From Alkalihalobacillus pseudalcaliphilus (GTDB taxonomy: Bacteria; Bacillota; Bacilli; Bacillales; Bacillaceae_D): 64,000 nt of DNA. The notes beneath the pieces are model-generated. The model ran no database searches, was not told the origin of the DNA, and saw only the letters and a program-made list of their open reading frames with translations. Positions within the stretch are counted from its first letter, which is position 1, and every line of letters begins with the position of its first letter. Below are positions 33,845 through 41,730 of this stretch, piece by piece. Made by a program: the position numbers and the translations under genes. The DNA lies in NCBI GenBank assembly GCA_001038565.1, contig LFJO01000005.1:282764-346763 (forward strand), in the 5' to 3' direction.

Positions 33845-34942
33845 TTAACGAATACGTAATTCAGTATCTTTATCAAAGAAATGAGCTTTATTCATGTTAA
33901 AAGCAAGGTCAATGATTTGTCCATTTTGAATGTCGGTACGTGAATCTACACGTGCAACAAAGTCTTGACCTTCTACTGTAGAATAAAGAATCGTTTCAGC
34001 ACCTAATAATTCAGCAACATCAATGTTCGCTTTTAAATTCGTATCTGGTGATGATTCGATAAATACTAATTCATCATGAATATCCTCAGGACGGATTCCA
34101 AGAATTAATTCTTTATCCGCATATCCTCTTTCACGAAGGATTGATAATTTGCCTTCAGGAACTTTTAAATTGAATTTACCAACTTTAAAAGTATCGCCTT
34201 CTAATTGTCCAGCTAAGAAGTTCATAGAAGGTGATCCAATGAAACCACCAACGAATACATTCTCAGGGTTATCATATACTTCTTTTGGTGAACCTACTTG
34301 TTGAATATATCCATCCTTCATAATAACGATTCGTGTTGCCATCGTCATCGCTTCAGTTTGGTCATGCGTTACATAAATCGTCGTTGTTTGTAAACGCTTG
34401 TGTAATTTAGTAATCTCTGCACGCATTTGAACACGTAACTTAGCATCAAGGTTTGATAATGGCTCATCCATTAAGAATACTTTAGGGTCACGAACAATAG
34501 CACGCCCTAATGCAACACGTTGACGCTGACCACCTGACATTGCTTTTGGTTTACGGTCTAACATTTCCTCTAAACCTAAGATTTTCGCCGCTTCTTTTAC
34601 ACGACGATCAATCTCGTCTTTTTTGAATTTACGAAGCTTTAATCCAAAAGCCATATTATCATATACATTCATATGTGGATAAAGGGCATAGTTTTGGAAA
34701 ACCATCGCGATATCACGGTCTTTAGGTGCTACATCATTCATTCGTTTATCATCAATCATTAAGTCACCCTTAGAAATATCCTCAAGTCCAGCAATCATAC
34801 GTAATGTCGTTGATTTACCACAACCTGATGGACCAACAAATACGACAAACTCTTTATCTTGAATATCTAAGTTAAAGTCCGTTACCGCTTGTACATCACC
34901 ATCGTAAATTTTATAAATATTTTTTAATTGAATACTTGCCAT
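33845..34942 (-). CDS. msmX: Multi-sugar ABC transporter ATPase
   Basis: A 365-residue ATPase of the MsmX/MalK/UgpC group, which energises several carbohydrate importers. Walker A GPSGCGKSTT, Q loop VFQNYALYPHM, signature MSGGQRQR, Walker B VFLMDEPLSNLD and the H loop VTHDQTEAM are all intact. The C-terminal TOBE-like regulatory domain (residues about 235-365) is present. The gene stands alone without permease genes, as msmX does in B. subtilis, where one ATPase serves many transporters. AGGGGAGG precedes the ATG. Confidence 0.95.
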   Translation of the reverse strand: MASIQLKNIYKIYDGDVQAVTDFNLDIQDKEFVVFVGPSGCGKSTTLRMIAGLEDISKGDLMIDDKRMNDVAPKDRDIAMVFQNYALYPHMNVYDNMAFGLKLRKFKKDEIDRRVKEAAKILGLEEMLDRKPKAMSGGQRQRVALGRAIVRDPKVFLMDEPLSNLDAKLRVQMRAEITKLHKRLQTTTIYVTHDQTEAMTMATRIVIMKDGYIQQVGSPKEVYDNPENVFVGGFIGSPSMNFLAGQLEGDTFKVGKFNLKVPEGKLSILRERGYADKELILGIRPEDIHDELVFIESSPDTNLKANIDVAELLGAETILYSTVEGQDFVARVDSRTDIQNGQIIDLAFNMNKAHFFDKDTELRIR

Positions 34943-35078
34943 GTTATGTACCTCCCCTTATATGTTACATTCATTGTAGAATTTTTCGGAATTATTCACT
35001 ATAGGGAGCTTGCACAAAGATTTATAAATTTTTTGTGCAATTTGTATACGTTACCATTTTGATTCATGGTTTGGTGAC

Positions 35079-35963
35079 TTAGGTATGATTTTTTATCGGA
35101 AGTAGTAGTAAGAGAAACTGTACAAATGCCGCCTCTGAAAACTGCTTAATGTCAAAACCAGTTTTATCAATGAATTTGTCTAAGCGATATTGTAGGCTAT
35201 TTCGGTGCATATGTAATTTTTTTGCTGCTAATGAGAGATTCAAATTGGTCTCAAAGAAAACGGTGATACTTTGTATTAATTCATGATCATCGATAATTTC
35301 TTCGGGTAAAAATAGTTGAAGCATTTTTGTTCTTTCTTGTACAGGCATAAAGGAAAGAATATGATACTGATTAATTTCATGTTCAACAAATACTTTCTTT
35401 TTCGGATTCATTTGATGAGCACGTAGTAACCCATTTTGTTCAAGTTGAAAGCGTTGAAGGTTAGGATGAGAAGAAGTGTGGCCAATGAGAATACTCATGT
35501 CCACATAAAAATCTGATGAAACCGCATCAATTAAGCCAGTGAAATCCGTTTCTTCCGCGTGGAACAATTCAACATTAATGATGACACCTAAATAAGGAGT
35601 GAACCAAATAATTGGACTAGGTCGCTCAAGCATATGCTCCCATATGTCTTGGAAGGCAATAAAATCCTCAATGGGCTGTTCTAAACTAAAGTGAATAAAA
35701 CGTATAGGTCCTTTATTAGGAGCCGCTGTACTTCCATCAAGCCATTGCTTCCACGAGTTCTCCTCGATCGTTTTGGGTAAAGGAATATGTACATACTTTG
35801 GATACAGTTCATTTAGTAAGAGCATTTCTTTTTCAGTTAATTTGGAACGCTCAAAACCAATAGGTGTCCCCTCGACATTGAGCCATAAATAAGAATCATC
35901 TGATTTTGAATAATCTTGAACAATGACTTGTCCAAACAATCGTAATAACTTGTCCTTATGCAT
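35079..35963 (-). CDS. PucR/CdaR-type helix-turn-helix protein
   Basis: A 294-residue protein with an unassigned N-terminal sensor region and a C-terminal PucR-type helix-turn-helix (LNLSLAAKKLHMHRNSLQYRL), ending FVQFLLLLLPI. Such proteins regulate sugar-acid, purine or amino-acid genes. Its place directly upstream of msmX in the same direction matches the yxkF-msmX pair in B. subtilis, so it may be a YxkF orthologue; I did not verify the alignment. AAAGGAG precedes the ATG. Confidence 0.8.
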   Translation of the reverse strand: MHKDKLLRLFGQVIVQDYSKSDDSYLWLNVEGTPIGFERSKLTEKEMLLLNELYPKYVHIPLPKTIEENSWKQWLDGSTAAPNKGPIRFIHFSLEQPIEDFIAFQDIWEHMLERPSPIIWFTPYLGVIINVELFHAEETDFTGLIDAVSSDFYVDMSILIGHTSSHPNLQRFQLEQNGLLRAHQMNPKKKVFVEHEINQYHILSFMPVQERTKMLQLFLPEEIIDDHELIQSITVFFETNLNLSLAAKKLHMHRNSLQYRLDKFIDKTGFDIKQFSEAAFVQFLLLLLPIKNHT

Positions 35964-36029
35964 AACGAACTCCTTTATGTAAACTTATAAAAGATTATAT
36001 CAAATCACAACAAACAACCCAACAATTAA

Positions 36030-36335
36030 AAGGTGCGATAAACGACTGAGGTAAAATCTCGAAGTATCTGTATAAAGAGAGGGTTAATGTAAAGATACTG
36101 GAGCCAAGCCTTGGAGTAACTGCACAAAGATAGGGTTAATGTGAAGATACGGAGGCAAAATCTTGGAGTAACTGCACAAAGAGGTCATTCATGCGAAGTG
36201 TGGGAAGTAGTGGTAGAGCTTAGATCCAGCAGCATAGCCAATTAGCTCAGCACCACCCAACAGGACGCGGAGCATGATTTTCGGGAGCGATGAGTATAGC
36301 TCCGCATATAAGTTTTAAGCAACTTTCATACAAAA
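36030..36335. repeat. Modular intergenic repeat, locus 5, with 52-bp units
   Basis: About two and a half copies of the 52-bp unit seen at 2.9 kb (units at 36090 and 36142, exactly 52 apart) are followed by a left-type module and the GCGGAGC...GCTCCGC hairpin module at about 36267-36300. It ends with CAACTTTCATACAAAAG at about 36320-36336. Confidence 0.8.
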
Positions 36336-36372
36336 GCTATCTAACAAAGCAAAAAGAGCTTCATTAGATAGC
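36333..36372 (-). terminator. Terminator of the 61-residue ORF
   Basis: On the minus strand GCTATCTAA...TTAGATAGC is followed by TTTTG. The terminator overlaps the right end of the adjacent repeat. Confidence 0.6.
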
Positions 36373-36386
36373 AGTGTTCTGAACGT

Positions 36387-36572
36387 TTATTGCTCTTTTG
36401 AGGTAGGCTTGATGGGGTCTTCCTTTTCTAACTTACGGGCTTCTTCTATGATACCAGTCTGATCATCACTAACCATTCCTCCACCGAGCCCTTCATTAAT
36501 CATTCGATCCACATCCATAAAGAACTCTTCTCGCCCTTCAGTATGAGCTTCATTCTTTTTTTCCTTCGACAA
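36387..36572 (-). CDS. Small hydrophilic hypothetical protein
   Basis: A 61-residue acidic protein with no membrane segment: a charged N-terminus, FFMDVDRMINEGLGGGMVSD in the middle, then IIEEARKLEKEDPIKP. It starts with TTG eight bases after AAGGAGGCGG, an excellent ribosome site, which makes it a credible gene. Small proteins of this composition in bacilli are often sporulation-linked, but no function is assigned. Confidence 0.7.
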   Translation of the reverse strand: MSKEKKNEAHTEGREEFFMDVDRMINEGLGGGMVSDDQTGIIEEARKLEKEDPIKPTSKEQ

Positions 36573-36758
36573 TTGTACCGCCTCCTTATCTTTATGTTTT
36601 GTTACACCTCAAAAAATATGCAAGTAGTAAAATAGGAAAGAAACCAAAAGCTATTAGTGATCGTATAAAGATTAACGTATAATAAAGCTTAAAGTTGAAA
36701 ATGAATAATGTTTATAATTACAGCAAAAGGTAACGGCGACATAGGGAGCTGATGAGTC

Positions 36759-37898
36759 ATGAATTCAGTGGTAACGATTTTTATTATGGTTATTATTGGG
36801 GCACTTATAGGTGGGCTTACCAATTTATTAGCGATTCGAATGCTATTTAGACCATACAAGGAAATAAAAGTGGGAAAAGTAACTATGCCATTCACACCAG
36901 GTTTAATTCCAAAAAGACAAGATGAAATATCTAAGCAGTTAGGTAAAACGGTATCTAATTATTTACTTACAAGTGAAGGTATACAAGAAAAGGTACGAAG
37001 TGAGTCATTCTCTGAAGGCATAACCACTTGGCTAGAGGAGGAAGTTGATAAACTCACCACCAATGAAGAAACATTAGCTCAACTAATAGAAAAACACTTT
37101 TTATTACAGAATCCAAAAGAAATTCTTCAACAAAAACTTAAAATTCAAGTGGAAAAAGAATATGATTTGTTTTTTGAGAAAAGGACAACCGATGATTTAG
37201 GAAAAGTAATTCCAGATCAAATGCATGCATATATTGAGAATTCGATTCCACGTTTGACTTTATGGATTCAAGAAAGTCTCGACAAACGATTAAGCAGTAA
37301 AGAAGGAAGAGAACAATTAAATGAGACCTTTGAACATTATTTAATGCGTAAAGGAACCTTAGGTAATGTGCTGCAACGATTTGTAGGGCATGAAAGAATA
37401 GTAGACAAGCTTCAGCCTCAATTAAGTAAAATATTGCAGGATAAGCAAACAACGGTATTAATAGAAGGGGTACTAAGAAAGGAATGGATCAAACTTCAGA
37501 AAAAATCAATGACGGAATTACAAAGCTTTATCTCAAAAGAGCAAATAATTTCAGAATTGCCGCCAATTCTAGAGAGAAAGGTGCCGATCATTAATTGGCT
37601 CGACAAACCTGTCAGTGTGATCATAAGACCTTATACAGATTCATTAAAACTAGTCACGATTCCAAAAATCGTTGATTTCCTTATTAAACACTTAGACCAA
37701 TATATACCGATGATTGTAAAAAGATTAAATATAGAAGAAATTGTTCAAAAACAGATTGAACGTTTTCCATTAGAGCAATTAGAGGAACTTATTATTTCTA
37801 TAGCAAAAAGAGAACTGACGATGATTACCTTATTAGGTGGGTTCTTAGGTGCGCTCATTGGGCTATTTCAAGGTTTAATGGTTATTTTTTTATTTTAG
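36759..37898 (+). CDS. yheB: DUF445 membrane protein YheB
   Basis: A 379-residue DUF445 protein of the same size and pattern as B. subtilis YheB. It has an N-terminal membrane helix with the conserved GALIGGLTNLLAIRMLFRPY, followed by a helical region with the PFTPGLIPKRQDEISKQLG motif. A C-terminal membrane segment carries a second GGFLGALIGLFQG. Function unknown. AGGGAGCTGATG precedes the ATG. It lies just before yheA, as in B. subtilis. Confidence 0.92.
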   Translation: MNSVVTIFIMVIIGALIGGLTNLLAIRMLFRPYKEIKVGKVTMPFTPGLIPKRQDEISKQLGKTVSNYLLTSEGIQEKVRSESFSEGITTWLEEEVDKLTTNEETLAQLIEKHFLLQNPKEILQQKLKIQVEKEYDLFFEKRTTDDLGKVIPDQMHAYIENSIPRLTLWIQESLDKRLSSKEGREQLNETFEHYLMRKGTLGNVLQRFVGHERIVDKLQPQLSKILQDKQTTVLIEGVLRKEWIKLQKKSMTELQSFISKEQIISELPPILERKVPIINWLDKPVSVIIRPYTDSLKLVTIPKIVDFLIKHLDQYIPMIVKRLNIEEIVQKQIERFPLEQLEELIISIAKRELTMITLLGGFLGALIGLFQGLMVIFLF

Positions 37899-37986
37899 AA
37901 TCTTTCGAATGTAAGGATATGATTCGATTTATTTGAATGAACATGTTATAGTCGTTAGGAACTAATTAATGAGGAGGCGATTACAC

Positions 37987-38349
37987 ATGTCAAACGTATA
38001 TGATGTAGCCAATCAGTTAAAGCAAGCGATCGCTGAAAGTGAAGATTTTACAACTTTAAAGACATTACATGAGCAAATTAATCAAGATGAAATTGCGAAG
38101 AAAATGCTTGATAATTTCCGTCAACTTCAGTTAGATCTTCAAAGCAAACAAATGAGCGGTGAGCAAATTACTGAAGAAGAAGTACAAAAAGCACAGCAGC
38201 AATTTGAACTTGTTCAGCAACATGAGTTAATTTCTAAGTTAATGGAAGCTGAGCAACGTTTAAGTGTTGTTATTGGGGATGTTAATAAGATTATTACTGA
38301 ACCTCTTGAAGAAATTTATGGCAACCCAGATGAACAACAAAACAATTAA
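37987..38349 (+). CDS. yheA: YlbF/YmcA-family protein YheA
   Basis: A 120-residue helical, Gln/Glu-rich protein of the YheA/YmcA/YlbF family: MSNVYDVANQLKQAI, FTTLKTLHEQINQD, and FRQLQLDLQSKQMSG. Relatives YlbF and YmcA form a complex that modulates RNase Y and development in B. subtilis; YheA itself is uncharacterised. GAGGAGGCG before the ATG at 37987 rules out the upstream in-frame start at 37969. Confidence 0.92.
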   Translation: MSNVYDVANQLKQAIAESEDFTTLKTLHEQINQDEIAKKMLDNFRQLQLDLQSKQMSGEQITEEEVQKAQQQFELVQQHELISKLMEAEQRLSVVIGDVNKIITEPLEEIYGNPDEQQNN

Positions 38350-38355
38350 TTGATA

Positions 38356-38396
38356 AAAAGGCAGCATAGCATACACATGGCTAAGCTGTTTTTTTG
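38356..38396 (+). terminator. Terminator after yheA
   Basis: CAGCATAGC pairs with GCTAAGCTG followed by seven T, merging into the TTTGTATGAAAGTT end of the next repeat. Confidence 0.75.
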
Positions 38397-38680
38397 TATG
38401 AAAGTTACCTTGGGGCGATGGGTTGTGCCTTGAAGTTAGCTGGTCATCCATCTTACGATAAATGACCTTAGCAGGACAGTGCACCCTTTTTGTTCAGTCG
38501 ACTCCTAATGGTGATCGAGTGGAAACGTGCCAAATGTTTAAAAGGTCGCCACTACTTTTGTCTTTGTTGGCGGCGAAGTACTCTGCCGCACATTATTATA
38601 TAAATGTTGTTCTAATGGTATTAGTTTTCCCCTTAAGAGATCGCTATGGGAATTTGACAGGAGTAAGCTAAACAGCTTCT
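38390..38680. repeat. Modular intergenic repeat, locus 6 (inverted orientation)
   Basis: Begins TTTTTTTGTATGAAAGTTAC. It then reads as the reverse complement of the right-hand modules at 3.3-3.43 and 7.3-7.44 kb (GGTTGTGCCTTGAAGTTAGC, ATGACCTTAGCAGGACAGTG, ACTCCTAATGGTGATCGAG), ending with CTTTGTTGGCGGCGAAG. From 38690 to 38886 no gene or element is recognised apart from a possible CATATGATC -10 motif before yhaX. Confidence 0.75.
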
Positions 38681-38886
38681 TATCTGGCTCTTTCCAGTGA
38701 CTTTTCATTGTCTCTACTTTCGTTTCTGTAACCCGGTGTTAGTACTGATTCGGAATTTTGAGCAGTAGGTTATTTTGCATGATTTTGTTATTTATTCTTT
38801 TTGTAGTTCTAAGGGGCATTTAGATTCATATGATCGTTAGTATCCAAGCAAATAAGGTGGAATAGACATCAAGAGGAGGATATGCG

Positions 38887-39729
38887 ATGACCTATCGATT
38901 GTTGGCCATAAATATGGATGGTGCTTTATTAGAATCTGACACAAAAATGAGTAAACAGACGAAAGCAGCAATCGAATATGTGAAAAACAAAGGGGTGAAA
39001 ATAGTTTTAATTACCTCTAAACCATATTTGTCTGCTCACAAAGTAGCGAAAGCACTTAAAATAAATGACTATTTAATTTGTAGTGATGGAGCTTATATGG
39101 CTAAAAGTAATGAGGATATTTTACTAGCAAATCGCATAACAGAAGTGCAATGTGAGGAAATCATTGATATTTTAGAGCGTTTTGATTGCCACATTCGCGT
39201 TTTTAATGAACAATATTCCCTTGGAAATAAGGTCAAAAATAAAGGGCAAATGGTAGCGAAGCTTTCGATAAATCTAGATGAACCACGCTTTTATCCATTA
39301 AATTTTGTTGATTCTGTTTACGATCACGTTGTCGACTATCCCATTTCTCCACTAAAGATTCAAGCCCAATTCGCTAATAAAGAAGATTTAAAAAAAGCAG
39401 TGAGGCAAATTGAAAATATGGAACAGCCCTTTACTATTAGGCAAAGCCAAGATTCTAAAATTGAACTTTTACAAAAAGGCGTATCTAGAGGAAAAGCTTT
39501 GAGGTATCTAGTTCATTCCTACGGGATTAGTATGGAGGAAGTTGTGACGGTTTGTGCTTCTGAAAGTGATTATGAAATGATGATAGAATCTGGTCTAGGT
39601 GTTGCGATGGGTAACGCTCCTAGCCGAATAAAATCTCATGCAAAATGGTTAACAAGAAGTAAAGATGATCAAGGGTTTGCTTACATGGTTCGTGAAGTGT
39701 TTCGTAAGCAATTAAAAGTAGAGATATAA
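38887..39729 (+). CDS. yhaX: HAD-superfamily protein YhaX with altered catalytic motif
   Basis: A 280-residue Cof-type (HAD-IIB) protein that aligns by eye with B. subtilis YhaX. Motif I, normally DxDGT, reads AINMDGALLE here and LNIDGALL in YhaX, so the nucleophilic Asp is Asn. Motif IV, normally GDxxND, reads ASESDYEMM. The cap and the C-terminal GLGVAMGNAPSRIKSHAKW and DDQGFAYM segments are kept. Phosphatase activity is therefore doubtful. B. subtilis yhaX is a mother-cell sporulation gene. AAGAGGAGG precedes the ATG. Confidence 0.88.
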   Translation: MTYRLLAINMDGALLESDTKMSKQTKAAIEYVKNKGVKIVLITSKPYLSAHKVAKALKINDYLICSDGAYMAKSNEDILLANRITEVQCEEIIDILERFDCHIRVFNEQYSLGNKVKNKGQMVAKLSINLDEPRFYPLNFVDSVYDHVVDYPISPLKIQAQFANKEDLKKAVRQIENMEQPFTIRQSQDSKIELLQKGVSRGKALRYLVHSYGISMEEVVTVCASESDYEMMIESGLGVAMGNAPSRIKSHAKWLTRSKDDQGFAYMVREVFRKQLKVEI

Positions 39730-39739
39730 TGAGGCATTT

Positions 39740-39772
39740 ACCTTTGAGACTACTCAAAGGTTTCTTTTTTTT
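39740..39772 (+). terminator. Terminator after yhaX
   Basis: ACCTTTGAG-acta-CTCAAAGGT is a tight hairpin followed by TTCTTTTTTTT. Confidence 0.85.
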
Positions 39773-39878
39773 GAATAAAAATTTTTCGGATTATTAATTG
39801 AATTGTTTGTTTGTTTTCTTTTGGAAAGTTTTATCTTATAATGTTAGTGATTATAGAAAATGGAAGGGGGCGAACAAA

Positions 39879-40145
39879 GTGTTGGAGATTATTGTTGATA
39901 CGTGGGCTTTTTGGAGTAGCGTGGTTTTAACAATCTGGTTAGTATCGGCTTATACAAGAGCTGAGTTGTTTAGGTTTGAATTTACGTATCAGGCGATGCT
40001 TCATTCCAATCAGGTTCAAATTACACCGGGGCAGATTTATTTACGCTTAACGTGTAGACCGATGACGATATTTTATCGCCCAAAAATTCCAAACTCCTTT
40101 GACCAAAATGATGATGAAGATTCTCCATTTATTTATTCTCGTTAA
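39879..40145 (+). CDS. Candidate MifM-like translation-arrest leader peptide
   Basis: An 88-codon ORF starting at GTG eight bases after GGAAGGGGG; a TATAAT box lies just upstream (39837). Residues about 8-25 form one membrane helix. The rest is soluble, with a basic/aromatic stretch (YLRLTCRPMTIFYRPKIP) followed by the acidic tract DQNDDED at residues 75-81, and only seven codons remain before the stop. The last codons form the 5' arm of a hairpin that hides the ribosome site of the next gene, a YidC2-type insertase. B. subtilis MifM has the same order: membrane helix, basic/hydrophobic arrest region, acidic tract, short tail. I see shared architecture, not proven homology. Confidence 0.65.
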   Translation: MLEIIVDTWAFWSSVVLTIWLVSAYTRAELFRFEFTYQAMLHSNQVQITPGQIYLRLTCRPMTIFYRPKIPNSFDQNDDEDSPFIYSR

Positions 40146-40164
40146 TGACGAAATAAATAAGGAG
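40123..40164 (+). promoter_or_regulatory. Shine-Dalgarno-sequestering hairpin between the leader ORF and the yidC2 homologue
   Basis: From the inside out: TCGT (40139-40142) pairs with ACGA (40148-40151); TTATTTATT (40129-40137) with AATAAATAA (40152-40160) after a one-base bulge; and CTCC (40123-40126) with GGAG (40161-40164) after a two-base bulge. GGAG is the core of the insertase gene's ribosome site (AAGGAGG, start GTG at 40172). The 5' arm lies inside the leader ORF directly after its DDED codons (40110-40121). A ribosome paused there would cover this arm and free the site. Confidence 0.7.
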
Positions 40165-40171
40165 GATTTAC

Positions 40172-40930
40172 GTGAAAAATAAATGGATGTTATTAATGGT
40201 TATCCTTGGCTTAGTACTCGTGCTAACAAGCTGTGGAACGGACCAACCAATCAATGCAGAATCAACAGGTATTTGGAATCACTTTTTTGTGTATCCATTG
40301 TCTTGGGTCATTATTCAAACAGCAGCTCTATTTAAAGGGAATTTTGGCTTAGCGATTATATTAGTTACCGTTGTTATTCGCTTCATGTTGTTACCTTTAG
40401 TATTAAAGCAGCAAAAAAGTTCAAGAGCGATGCAGGCAATGAAGCCGGAATTAGATGAACTACAAAAAAAATATAAGACAGATAAGCCAGATCCTAAAAA
40501 GCAACAGGAGCTTCAAAAGGAAATGATGACACTTTATCAAAGGAATGGGGTTAATCCAGTAGCGGGCTGTTTACCTATGTTTGTGCAAATGCCTATCCTC
40601 ATGGCGTTTTACTTTGCTATTATGCGGACAGAAGCCATTTCAGCCACCTCATTTTTATGGTTTAATCTTGGACAACCTGATCTGATCTTACCTTTTGTAG
40701 CTGGATTAACAACTCTTATTCAGCTGAGGATGACCTCAGCAGAGATGCCACAGCAAATGAAGGTTATTATGTATATTATGCCTATCATGATTATTGTCGC
40801 TGGATTGTCGTTACCATCAGCTTTGTCAATGTATTGGGTAATCGGAAATATTTTTACGATATTCCAAACCTATTTTGTGATTGTTCTTCCAAGGAAGGCC
40901 GCACAGCAACAAGAAGTTTCCAAGGTTTAA
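40172..40930 (+). CDS. yidC2: YidC/Oxa1-family membrane protein insertase (YidC2/YqjG type lipoprotein)
   Basis: A 252-residue insertase with a lipoprotein signal (LVLVLTSCG, lipidated Cys at about residue 21) and five membrane helices. The conserved [20 protein letters not shown] helix carries the hydrophilic-groove Arg. [20 protein letters not shown] and [20 protein letters not shown] follow. It inserts membrane proteins with or without SecYEG. Start is GTG with AAGGAGG caught in a hairpin. It is placed directly downstream of the arrest-peptide-like ORF, suggesting that it is the induced back-up insertase, as YqjG is in B. subtilis. Confidence 0.9.
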   Translation: MKNKWMLLMVILGLVLVLTSCGTDQPINAESTGIWNHFFVYPLSWVIIQTAALFKGNFGLAIILVTVVIRFMLLPLVLKQQKSSRAMQAMKPELDELQKKYKTDKPDPKKQQELQKEMMTLYQRNGVNPVAGCLPMFVQMPILMAFYFAIMRTEAISATSFLWFNLGQPDLILPFVAGLTTLIQLRMTSAEMPQQMKVIMYIMPIMIIVAGLSLPSALSMYWVIGNIFTIFQTYFVIVLPRKAAQQQEVSKV

Positions 40931-40940
40931 TTAGATAAAA

Positions 40941-40983
40941 GGAACGTAATGAAAGAATGAGTATTCTTTTGTTACGTTTTTTA
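40941..40983 (+). terminator. Terminator after the yidC2 homologue
   Basis: AACGTAATGAAAGAAT pairs with ATTCTTTTGTTACGTT around GAGT, ending in six T. Confidence 0.85.
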
Positions 40984-41071
40984 TTGAATTCATCAATTAA
41001 AATAATACGTCACCTTTTCTGGGCATCTGAATAGCGTGTAGTAACGTTAATAAAATGAAGAGGTGTTTTGG

Positions 41072-41431
41072 ATGAGTCAGGCGGAAATGATAAAAGGGCA
41101 CTGTGAGGAATTGGTGAATCAACCAGTATCTATTCAATTTCAAGGTCATCCGATAAGTGGTGTTATTGAGCATGTTGATGATGAACATGTCTATTTATTA
41201 GTGGCTGTTGACGACCAGGGTCAGTATATTGATTATCATAGTCTACTGAATCAACAGCAAGAGGAAGCTCATAGGCAAAACCGTGTTGATGGATACACAA
41301 GAAATCCTTACATGGGACCCTATGGTGCACCTGCTTATATGCCATATCCATATTGGGGTCCTAGGCCAGTAAATTGGAATCGTCTTGTTTTACCGTTAGC
41401 AGCTTTAACTGCTGTTGCCGCGATTTTGTAA
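41072..41431 (+). CDS. Hypothetical protein with Tyr/Pro-rich segment and hydrophobic C-terminus
   Basis: A 119-residue protein. Residues about 5-60 look like a small beta-barrel (VSIQFQGHPISGVIEHVDDE). Residues about 75-105 are rich in Tyr, Pro, Met and Gly (NPYMGPYGAPAYMPYPYWG), and the last 15 residues (VLPLAALTAVAAIL) are hydrophobic. This composition is common in spore coat or inner-membrane spore proteins, but I do not recognise the family. GTG at 41063 lies within the ribosome site GAAGAGGTG, so ATG at 41072 is preferred. Confidence 0.75.
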   Translation: MSQAEMIKGHCEELVNQPVSIQFQGHPISGVIEHVDDEHVYLLVAVDDQGQYIDYHSLLNQQQEEAHRQNRVDGYTRNPYMGPYGAPAYMPYPYWGPRPVNWNRLVLPLAALTAVAAIL

Positions 41432-41436
41432 GGTTT

Positions 41437-41484
41437 AAAATAGTCGTATCTGTTTCTTATAGGAAGCTGATATGACTATTTTTA
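41437..41484 (+). terminator. Terminator after the 119-residue ORF
   Basis: AAAATAGTCGTATC pairs with GATATGACTATTTTT across an 18-base loop. Confidence 0.75.
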
Positions 41485-41730
41485 TGTATATAAAATAATC
41501 AGCATCCTTTTTAGTGATCATACAGCTATAAAATTCGTAACATTGACGAATTGGTTATGTTCTGATGTAAAAAATAGTGTGAACTTATCTAAAATAGTGC
41601 ACAATAACTAAAGAAAAGGTATGATAGGATCAAATGAGGTTTCAGATCCACATTTTGGTGGAATACTAAATAGATAATTTATATGCAATTATTCATTAAA
41701 ATATATGTTTTTTATTAAGGAGGATGCGAG

